Shown here: piece after piece, positions 1 through 4,486 of the stretch
Numbering within the stretch: position 1 is the first letter of the stretch
Layout: every line of letters starts with the position of its first letter
Assembly (NCBI GenBank): GCA_934446285.1
Contig: CAKSEI010000105.1
Location: 1-5,740 of the forward strand
Source: an uncultured Eubacteriales bacterium
GTDB taxonomy: Bacteria; Bacillota; Clostridia; Oscillospirales; CAG-272
Reading direction: 5' to 3'
Length of the DNA stretch: 5,740 nt
Position numbers and translations under genes: made by a program
Notes under the pieces: generated by a model
Database searches by the model: none
What the model was told of the DNA's origin: nothing
Seen by the model: the letters and a program-made list of their open reading frames with translations, nothing else

Positions 1-194
1 GTTTTCCTCGTTGCCGGGCGACAGCCCGGCTGCCTCGTCATCCTCGCTGACTGCCGTTTCCGCACCCGAAAAACTCCGAAGGACTTTCCGGCGAGCGATG
101 ATGGGGGCTGGCAAGGAAGAGGACGACGGTGGGCTGACGCCTACCGAGGACGATAACGCCGTTCAGTGCCCATCAGGGCCGCCGGAAAGCGTAT
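1..194. other. Hairpin-rich GC-rich region with no convincing gene
   Basis: No gene is supported here. One + frame (from a TTG at 11) and one - frame are open, but both give low-complexity Ser/Asp/Glu- or Arg/Pro-rich peptides without family features. Another + frame is open from base 1 to a TAA at 151-153 and could be the tail of a gene to the left, but it is not recognisable. The DNA is rich in inverted repeats. There is a perfect 7-bp stem at 13-30. The segments at 66-77 and 81-91 form a longer hairpin that pairs better on the - strand. Segment 36-45 can pair with 119-128, and 124-151 holds a stem that pairs better as + RNA. It could be a structured RNA, a leader, or simply intergenic DNA. 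No known riboswitch or RNA class was recognised. Confidence 0.4.
13..30. repeat. Perfect 7-bp inverted repeat (hairpin)
   Basis: GCCGGGC at 13-19 and GCCCGGC at 24-30 are exact reverse complements around a 4-nt loop. There is no T-run directly after it on +, and on - the 3' flank is AACGAGG, so it is not a standard intrinsic terminator for either strand. It may be one stem of a larger structured element. Confidence 0.6.
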
Positions 195-214
195 TTGCCC
201 TTGTCAATCGAGGG

Positions 215-220
215 TATAGT
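215..220 (+). promoter_or_regulatory. Possible -10 element for the HAD phosphatase gene
   Basis: TATAGT differs from TATAAT at one position and lies 34 bp before the chosen ATG, in the only AT-rich stretch before the gene. The best -35-like hexamer, TTGCCC at 195-200, is only 14 bp away, shorter than the usual 16-18, so the promoter is weakly supported. If real, transcription starts near 227, which rules out translation from the in-frame TTG at 195. Confidence 0.3.
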
Positions 221-254
221 AAGAAAAAAGAATTTGACGAAAGGCGGGCTTGCT

Positions 255-1064
255 ATGGCTACCTCTGCTCCTATTGATTTTAACGCGAAAAAGGGCTTCA
301 TCTGCGATATGGACGGCGTGATCTACCACGGGAACCGGATCCTGCCGGGGGTGGCGGAGTTTATCCAGTGGCTCCACGACGAAAATAAGGAGTACCTGTT
401 CCTCACCAACAACAGCGGCTACACCCCCCGGGAGCTGAACCAGAAGCTGGCGCGGATGGGGCTTGACGTATCGGAGGAGCACTTTTACACCAGCGCGCTG
501 GCCACGGCGGCCTTCCTCCGGGATCAGGCGCCGGGGTGCTCGGTGTTCGCCATCGGCGAGGCGGGGCTCCTGAACGCCCTGTACGACGCAGGCATCACCA
601 TGAACGACGTGAATCCCGACTACGTGGTGGTGGGCGAGGGCCGCTCCTATTCGCTGGATACGCTGACCAAGGCGACGAACCTTGTGATGCAGGGGGCGAA
701 GCTCATCGGCGCGAACTCCGATGTCTCCGGCCCCATTGAAAACGGCATTGCCCCCGCCTGCCGGGCGCTTATCGCCCCCATTGAGATGGCCACGGGCCGT
801 CAGGCATACTTCTGCGGCAAGCCCAACCCGCTGATGATGCGCACCGGCCTGCGGATGCTGCACTGCCACTCCGCCGAGGCGGTGATGGTGGGCGACCGCA
901 TGGACACCGACGTGATCTCCGGCATGGAGAGCGGCATGGACACAGTGCTGGTGCTCTCCGGCGTGTCCACCCGGGAGACGCTCAAAACCTACGCCTACCG
1001 CCCCGGCATGGTGCTGGACGGCGTGGGCGACATCGCTGCCATCGCCCGGGCGGGGAAGGGTTGA
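255..1064 (+). CDS. NagD-type HAD-IIA family phosphatase
   Basis: This 269-residue protein belongs to the HAD superfamily, subclass IIA (NagD/AraL/p-nitrophenylphosphatase group), cytoplasmic Mg-dependent phosphatases acting on sugar phosphates or nucleoside monophosphates. All four HAD motifs are visible. Motif I is DMDGV (nucleophile D18, acid/base D20), motif II is T51 in FLTNNSG, motif III is K189 in CGKPNP, and motif IV is GDRMDTD (D214, D219). The segment between motifs II and III is the C2-type cap. YTSALATAAFL, DVNPDYVVVGE and VLVLSGVS closely resemble E. coli NagD, and the length is normal for the family. The ATG at 255 is preferred over the in-frame TTG at 195 because AAGGCGG lies 7 nt upstream and because an earlier start would add 20 residues before the first HAD strand. 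The gene stands alone and ends at a terminator. The physiological substrate is unknown; a nearby nag operon, which would justify the name nagD, is not seen. Confidence 0.93.
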   Translation: MATSAPIDFNAKKGFICDMDGVIYHGNRILPGVAEFIQWLHDENKEYLFLTNNSGYTPRELNQKLARMGLDVSEEHFYTSALATAAFLRDQAPGCSVFAIGEAGLLNALYDAGITMNDVNPDYVVVGEGRSYSLDTLTKATNLVMQGAKLIGANSDVSGPIENGIAPACRALIAPIEMATGRQAYFCGKPNPLMMRTGLRMLHCHSAEAVMVGDRMDTDVISGMESGMDTVLVLSGVSTRETLKTYAYRPGMVLDGVGDIAAIARAGKG

Positions 1065-1120
1065 AGAGGAAGATTCGCAGACAGAGAGCATGCGGAGCAC
1101 CTGTCGGTATACACGGAGAG

Positions 1121-1162
1121 AAAAACAAAAGGGACGCCGGTCTGTGACCGGCGTCCCTTTTC
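1121..1162. terminator. Bidirectional intrinsic terminator between convergent genes
   Basis: GGGACGCCGGT (1131-1141) pairs perfectly with ACCGGCGTCCC (1147-1157) around a 5-nt loop. Four A residues before and four T residues after can extend the stem to 15 bp. On + the stem runs into TTTTC. On - it runs into TTTTGTTTTT, the longer U-tract. It lies 67 nt after the phosphatase stop and 84 nt after the sulfatase stop, so it can end transcription from both sides. Confidence 0.9.
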
Positions 1163-1182
1163 AACTTTTGGGATTTACGTCA

Positions 1183-1197
1183 GGGTGAATTGCACCC
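1183..1197. repeat. Small inverted repeat downstream of the sulfatase gene
   Basis: GGGTG (1183-1187) and CACCC (1193-1197) form a 5-bp stem with a 5-nt loop, in the 3' untranslated stretch of the sulfatase transcript. A second 5-bp stem (CCGGC at 1202-1206 with GCCGG at 1213-1217) lies nearby. Neither has a U-tract. They may only stabilise the mRNA end or be chance. Confidence 0.3.
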
Positions 1198-1240
1198 GTG
1201 CCCGGCTGGATTGCCGGACAGCAGCCCCGGACCTTAGTTT

Positions 1241-2749
1241 TTACTGCTTCATCCACTCGAGCCCGGGCCAGTCATCACAGGGGAAGTTCTCCTGCGGGGC
1301 GCCGGGGGTGGAACGGCCGGAGACGATGTACTCAGTCAGCAGGGCCTTGAGATCCTCGACCTTTTCGGGGTATTCCTGCCAGACGTTCTTCGTCTCGCCG
1401 ATGTCCTCGGACAGGTGATAGAGCTGGATGGGGGGCAGGTCCGCCGCCTCGGGGGCCCAGTTGGGCAGGGTGCCGCCGCCGGAGCCGTTGCACATCTCCA
1501 GCTTCCAGTCGCCCTTGCGGATGGAGAAGGAGCCGAAGAAGGAGTGGTGGACGGTGGCCTCACGCAGGGGCTCCTGACTGCCGTTCCACAGGGGCAGGTT
1601 GGACACGGAGTCCTCCGCCGCGTTGTCCGGAATCTGGTAGCCGGTGATCTCCGCGAAGGTGGCGAAGAAGTCCACCAGACACATGGTCTGGGAGCAGGTG
1701 GTGCCCGGGGCGATGTGGCCGGGCCAGCGGATGACCATGGGCACGCGGTGGCCGCCCTCCCAGATGTCGGACTTGGAGCCGCGGAACACGTAGTTGGGGT
1801 TGTGGCCGTGGGCGGCCAGCGCCTTGAAGTCCACGATGGAGGAGCAGCCGTTGTCACTGGTGAACACCACGATGGTGTTGTCCGCGATGCCCTTTTCCTC
1901 CAGCTTGTCCATCAGGCGGCCGATGAAGCCGTCCACCTGAAGGACGAAGTCGCCGTAAGCGCCCAGACCGGACTTGCCCTTGTACTCGTCGGTGGGCAGC
2001 AGCGGGCCGTGGACGGCCAGAGAGGGATAGTAGATGAAGAAGGGCTGGTCGTCCTGACTGTACTCGTCGATGAGGTCCAGCACCTTCTGGTCGCAGGTGG
2101 GAACGGCCTGCTCCAGATCAAAGCCGCTCCACGCCGGGCCCTTGTCGTACAGGAACTCAGTGCCGGGGGAGGCGTGGTCGCAGTCGTCGCTGCCGATGGT
2201 GCAGTCGGGCACGGCCTGCGCCATGTCGTTCTCGATGAACAGGTAGGGCGCCTGATCCAGCGAGGCGGCCATGCCGAAGTAGTAGTCGAAGCCCTTGGCG
2301 TTGGGGCCGTTCTTGATGGGCTTGGTGTAGTCAAGGCCCAGATCCGGGCGGCGCTTGTCCACCAGCGGCATGTGGATGGTGAGCTTGGTGTTGTCCACGG
2401 TCTCCCAGTCCATGCCCAGATGCCACTTGCCCACGCAGGCGGTGCGGTAGCCCTGATGCTTGAGCATGGAGGCCATGGTCTCCCGGCCCGGCTCGATGAG
2501 GGCGCGGGACACGCCGGGCAGTACCAGCTTCTTCAGCTCGGACCGCCAGTTGTAGCGGCCGGTGAGCAGGGCGTAGCGGGAGGGGGAGCAGACGGCGGAG
2601 GAGGCGTGGCAGTCGGTGAAGCGCATGCCTTGCTCAGCCAGACGGTCGATGTTTTCCGTGTGGATCTTGGACTCCGGATTCATGCAGGACACGTCACCGT
2701 AGCCAAGGTCGTCGGTGAGGAAAAAGATGATATTCGGTTTCTGTGCCAT
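1241..2749 (-). CDS. Sulfatase (arylsulfatase-like, formylglycine-dependent, no signal peptide)
   Basis: This 502-residue protein is a type I sulfatase of the alkaline phosphatase superfamily (Pfam Sulfatase), which hydrolyses sulfate esters. The active-site set is complete. It has D13-D14 (metal), the signature CSPSR at 54-58 followed by LLTGR (C54 is the cysteine to be converted to formylglycine; R58), GKWHLG at 107-112 (K108, H110), H247 in AVHGP, D299-N300 in TSDNG, and K326 in RGSKSDIWEGG. These match one for one the catalytic residues known from human arylsulfatase A. Being Cys-type in an anaerobe, it should need a radical SAM maturase (anSME), which is not in this window. The protein begins directly at the first core strand (KPNIIFFLTDDLGYGD), with no signal peptide or lipobox, so a cytoplasmic location is inferred. 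The start at 2749 is favoured by a GGAAG motif about 10 nt upstream; an earlier in-frame codon at 2800 would lie inside the transporter gene. It is the second gene of an operon. The substrate is unknown. Confidence 0.95.
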   Translation of the reverse strand: MAQKPNIIFFLTDDLGYGDVSCMNPESKIHTENIDRLAEQGMRFTDCHASSAVCSPSRYALLTGRYNWRSELKKLVLPGVSRALIEPGRETMASMLKHQGYRTACVGKWHLGMDWETVDNTKLTIHMPLVDKRRPDLGLDYTKPIKNGPNAKGFDYYFGMAASLDQAPYLFIENDMAQAVPDCTIGSDDCDHASPGTEFLYDKGPAWSGFDLEQAVPTCDQKVLDLIDEYSQDDQPFFIYYPSLAVHGPLLPTDEYKGKSGLGAYGDFVLQVDGFIGRLMDKLEEKGIADNTIVVFTSDNGCSSIVDFKALAAHGHNPNYVFRGSKSDIWEGGHRVPMVIRWPGHIAPGTTCSQTMCLVDFFATFAEITGYQIPDNAAEDSVSNLPLWNGSQEPLREATVHHSFFGSFSIRKGDWKLEMCNGSGGGTLPNWAPEAADLPPIQLYHLSEDIGETKNVWQEYPEKVEDLKALLTEYIVSGRSTPGAPQENFPCDDWPGLEWMKQ

Positions 2750-2760
2750 AGTTTTACAGC

Positions 2761-2767
2761 TTCCTTT
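2761..2767 (-). promoter_or_regulatory. Ribosome binding site of the sulfatase gene
   Basis: On the - strand AAAGGAA lies 11 nt before the ATG at 2749, within the 29-nt gap after the transporter stop. It supports separate initiation of the sulfatase at this ATG rather than at the upstream in-frame codon. No promoter or terminator is apparent in the gap. Confidence 0.6.
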
Positions 2768-2778
2768 CGGATGGTGGA

Positions 2779-4227
2779 TCAGAAGATCAGGTTCACCCAC
2801 GCGTAGCCCAGCGTCGTGACGAACAGGATGCAGACCAGCAGCGTGATGATGCCGTACTTATAAGCATAGGTGGGCTTGAAGTACTGGTTGGAGAACAGCA
2901 TGCCGGCGGAGGGGGAGGCGGAGGGCAGCACGCAGGCGTAGTGGGTGGCCACAGCCAGCAGAATGGTGACGGCATAGATGTTGATGCCGGCGGTGGGGGC
3001 CATGGCGTACATGATGGGGAGCATGATGCTCATGATGACCAGATTCTGGGCGAAGTTGGTCAGGATGGTGCCGAACAGCACCAGCACCAGAACGAACACC
3101 CAGGAGCCGGAGCGCTCCAGCATGGGAGTGAGGGCGGTGTTGATCAGGTCGGTAATACCGGCGTCGGGGCTGGTGAGGGCGGAGCCGATGGGGATGATCA
3201 GGGCGGTCATGAACACCATGGGCCAGATGACGCCCTTGGAGGCGGCCTCCTGAATGCGGACGATGGGCTGACCGCCGATGGAGACGACGCAGTAGAGCAG
3301 GACCATGATGGAGGTCACGCCGAACAGGCCGAGGTTGCTGAGCACGGCGGTGAGGGCCCAGGCCTTGGGCAGCACGGAGGGAAGCAGCAGGACCACGATC
3401 ATGGCCAGCACGGTCCCGAGGACGAACTTCTGGCGGCCGGTAAGCTTCAGCGCGTCCTTATCCACCACGGAGGTGTCCATATTCTTCAGGGCGGAGGCAT
3501 CGATCCGGAACACGAACTTGCACAGCAGGATGTAGATGATCAGGCCGCAGACGACCAGCGGGAAGATACCGGCGATGTACTTCAGGGCGTTCATGGTCTC
3601 GCCGGTGGTGGCGGCGAACTGTCTGGAGACGACCAGACCGTTGCGCATGATGGGCATCATGACGACGCCGGTACCGGCGGCGAAGCAGGAGCCGAAGATC
3701 ATGGCCTGACCCCAGCGGCTGTCACGGGGGATGCCCACGGTGTCACAGGTGGAGTAGATGATCTCCCAGAACAGCAGCATGCCGGCCTCGGGGGAGATGA
3801 TGGAGATCAGGGAGATGCCGAGCAGGATGGCGAAGGAGAACAGCCAGGGACGGCCCTTCAGGACCTTGCGGCTGATGATGGCGTTGGCGAGGAATTTGGC
3901 CACGCCCTCGGTCTGAAGGGCGTACAGAACCACGAAGATCATGATCATGCCCCAGACCACGTCGGAGCCGACGGACTTGGTCAGCACGGCGGCCATGTCG
4001 CCGGAGGTGATGGCCAGAGCCAAAATGGCGCACAGGGAGGGCCAGAACACGTCCACCATGGACATACCGTAGACGACGCCGACCAGAATGCCGATGACCT
4101 GCATTCCGTAGCGGGTCAGCGGGGCGATGGGGGGCAGCAGGCCGATGACGACCATGAGGAGGACGGTGATAAGCACATGGACAAATTTAGGCAGCGAGGA
4201 CTTTTTCTCGTTGGGCTTCGTTCCCAT
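2779..4227 (-). CDS. SLC13/DASS-type membrane transporter (ion transporter superfamily permease)
   Basis: This 482-residue, strongly hydrophobic protein has roughly 11-13 membrane segments, at about residues 13-32, 42-71, 90-118, 127-160, 173-193, 217-239, 266-284, 290-318, 333-352, 374-405, 417-438 and 458-480. A hydrophilic loop at about 240-265 splits it into two similar halves, as in the two-repeat DASS fold. TNFAQN at 390-395 followed by MLPIM aligns with the second hairpin-loop region of SLC13 proteins. The family imports di- and tricarboxylates, sulfate and related anions, usually with sodium. The Ser-Asn-Thr motifs that define the classic Na+/substrate sites are replaced by SPE (145-147) and QNL (394-396), so substrate and coupling ion cannot be assumed. 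The start is firm: TAGGAGT lies 8 nt before the ATG. It is first in the operon, and its partner sulfatase suggests import of a small sulfated compound, or less likely movement of the released sulfate. Family membership is fairly sure; the cargo is inference. Confidence 0.88.
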   Translation of the reverse strand: MGTKPNEKKSSLPKFVHVLITVLLMVVIGLLPPIAPLTRYGMQVIGILVGVVYGMSMVDVFWPSLCAILALAITSGDMAAVLTKSVGSDVVWGMIMIFVVLYALQTEGVAKFLANAIISRKVLKGRPWLFSFAILLGISLISIISPEAGMLLFWEIIYSTCDTVGIPRDSRWGQAMIFGSCFAAGTGVVMMPIMRNGLVVSRQFAATTGETMNALKYIAGIFPLVVCGLIIYILLCKFVFRIDASALKNMDTSVVDKDALKLTGRQKFVLGTVLAMIVVLLLPSVLPKAWALTAVLSNLGLFGVTSIMVLLYCVVSIGGQPIVRIQEAASKGVIWPMVFMTALIIPIGSALTSPDAGITDLINTALTPMLERSGSWVFVLVLVLFGTILTNFAQNLVIMSIMLPIMYAMAPTAGINIYAVTILLAVATHYACVLPSASPSAGMLFSNQYFKPTYAYKYGIITLLVCILFVTTLGYAWVNLIF

Positions 4228-4259
4228 GAGGATTCACTCCTATTCTCTTTTCTTTACGG

Positions 4260-4272
4260 GGGACAGCGTCCC
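4260..4272 (-). repeat. Small hairpin in the operon leader
   Basis: GGGAC and GTCCC form a 5-bp perfect stem with a 3-nt loop (4260-4264 and 4268-4272), about 18 nt before the ribosome binding site of the transporter gene. It is not followed by a U-run on the - strand, so it is not an attenuator of the usual kind. It could influence mRNA stability or be incidental. Confidence 0.4.
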
Positions 4273-4289
4273 AAAATTCATCATGCAAG

Positions 4290-4301
4290 GTCTGGCCAGA
4301 C
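4290..4301. repeat. Perfect 12-bp palindrome in the operon leader (operator candidate)
   Basis: GTCTGGCCAGAC is its own reverse complement with no spacer. It sits about 17-28 nt after the predicted operon transcription start, a position where a bound dimeric regulator would block elongation. With no loop it is a better DNA-binding site than RNA hairpin. The cognate protein is unknown and need not be the LysR-type regulator next door. Confidence 0.5.
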
Positions 4302-4308
4302 ACTTCGC
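4300..4308. repeat. 9-bp direct repeat, copy 1 (partner at 4351-4359)
   Basis: ACACTTCGC occurs here and again at 4351-4359, start to start 51 bp, or about five helical turns. This copy is just downstream of the predicted operon start; the other overlaps its -35 element. Same-face spacing would suit looping or cooperative binding, but a chance repeat cannot be excluded. Confidence 0.35.
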
Positions 4309-4310
4309 AA

Positions 4311-4334
4311 ATACTACAATAAGGATTATAGTAT
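4311..4334. repeat. Near-perfect 24-bp inverted repeat over the operon -10 box and start site
   Basis: Arms ATACTACAAT (4311-4320) and ATTATAGTAT (4325-4334) are reverse complements at 9 of 10 positions, separated by AAGG. The right arm contains the -10 hexamer of the operon promoter, and the left arm covers the predicted transcription start at about 4318. A protein bound here would occlude RNA polymerase. The half sites ATAC and GTAT resemble LysR-family half sites, but their spacing (16 bp between) is wider than the standard 7 bp. Confidence 0.55.
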
Positions 4335-4353
4335 CAGTGAGACGATTTGTACA
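4325..4353 (-). promoter_or_regulatory. Sigma-A-type promoter of the transporter/sulfatase operon
   Basis: On the - strand a perfect TATAAT (4330-4325) is preceded at exactly 17 bp by TGTACA (4353-4348), which matches TTGACA at four of six positions. The predicted start is about 4318, giving a leader of about 90 nt. The weak -35 with a consensus -10 is typical of promoters that depend on an activator, fitting control by the divergent LysR-type protein. Confidence 0.75.
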
Positions 4354-4358
4354 CTTCG
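4343..4358. promoter_or_regulatory. Imperfect palindrome at the operon -35 (possible activator site)
   Basis: The pattern CGAnnTGTACAnnTCG is symmetric at 12 of 16 positions and centred about 32 bp upstream of the predicted operon start, and about 32 bp from the centre of the LysR box at 4376-4390. LysR-type regulators commonly use a strong site near -65 and a weaker activation site near -35, so this is the natural candidate for the second site. Confidence 0.4.
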
Positions 4359-4359
4359 C
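4351..4359. repeat. 9-bp direct repeat, copy 2 (partner at 4300-4308)
   Basis: This is the second copy of ACACTTCGC. It overlaps the operon -35 hexamer and the right half of the imperfect palindrome at 4343-4358. Confidence 0.35.
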
Positions 4360-4375
4360 TTCTTTCATCGGTGCC

Positions 4376-4390
4376 ATTCCGGCAAGGAAT
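4376..4390. promoter_or_regulatory. LysR-type recognition box (T-N11-A)
   Basis: ATTCC-GGCAA-GGAAT is a 15-bp perfect inverted repeat with a 5-bp centre. It has the classic LysR-family layout T-N11-A, here ATTC-N7-GAAT. One further pair (C4375 with G4391) extends it, and a nearby GGT/ACC pair could extend the arms if a 2-nt offset is allowed. Its centre (4383) is about 65 bp upstream of the predicted operon start, the expected place for a LysR recognition site, and about 58 bp upstream of the regulator's own predicted start. Confidence 0.65.
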
Positions 4391-4405
4391 GACCAAAAAC
4401 TGCTA

Positions 4406-4434
4406 TTGTGCCCATAAGATAACCGTGATAGAAT
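4406..4434 (+). promoter_or_regulatory. Sigma-A-type promoter of the LysR-type regulator gene
   Basis: TTGTGC (4406-4411) and TAGAAT (4429-4434) are 17 bp apart. The -10 hexamer is preceded by TGA (4426-4428), an extended -10 (TGn). The predicted start near 4441 gives a 46-nt leader. The LysR box lies upstream of the -35, so autoregulation through shared or looped binding is possible but not shown. Confidence 0.65.
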
Positions 4435-4473
4435 ACAAAATAGCAAACAATGCACAAAAGCGTTTTTTATGAC

Positions 4474-4479
4474 AGGAGG
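4474..4479 (+). promoter_or_regulatory. Ribosome binding site of the LysR-type regulator gene
   Basis: A consensus AGGAGG lies 7 nt before the ATG at 4487. The alternative in-frame ATG at 4469 lies 5' of this motif and would place the motif inside the coding region, so 4487 is the start. Confidence 0.9.
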
Positions 4480-4486
4480 GGCGGAA

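Larger units (their letters stand above)
4228..4486. promoter_or_regulatory. Divergent control region between the transporter/sulfatase operon and the LysR-type regulator
   Basis: This 259-bp intergenic stretch is clearly richer in A+T than the genes on either side. It carries a promoter on each strand, a LysR-type box, two further palindromes and a 9-bp direct repeat, each listed separately. The operon leader, from about 4318 to 4228, is about 90 nt and holds two hairpins. No small gene is seen in it. Confidence 0.8.

Noticed and set aside
1..200. RNase P RNA, tmRNA or a known riboswitch (cobalamin, glycine, lysine and others) at the left edge
   Set aside because: A GGAAAGTCC string on the - strand recalls the RNase P core, but the conserved bases around it and the partner region are absent. 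The signature boxes of the other classes were looked for and not found.
11..277. 88-codon + frame from a TTG at the left edge, overlapping the phosphatase start
   Set aside because: The composition is low complexity, there is no ribosome binding site before the TTG, and it overlaps the phosphatase start out of frame. Other frames in the same stretch are equally open, as expected for GC-rich non-coding DNA.
204..1100. Open - frame (298 codons) opposite the HAD phosphatase gene
   Set aside because: It is His/Ala/Gly-rich and lacks motifs, while the + frame carries all four HAD motifs and a ribosome binding site.
1415..2806. Long open + frame (463 codons) opposite the sulfatase gene
   Set aside because: Its translation is Gly/Val/His/Ala-rich without domain features, and it is an antisense shadow of a GC-rich gene whose - strand product has every sulfatase catalytic residue. 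It has no ribosome binding site or promoter of its own.
4260..4272. Transcription attenuator in the operon leader
   Set aside because: The hairpin is short and is not followed by a U-run on the - strand, so there is no terminator to control.
2941..4392. Long open + frame (483 codons) opposite the transporter gene
   Set aside because: The translation is a low-complexity Gly/Asp/His/Gln mix, the expected antisense of hydrophobic membrane codons. The - strand frame has a clear start signal and a coherent membrane topology.
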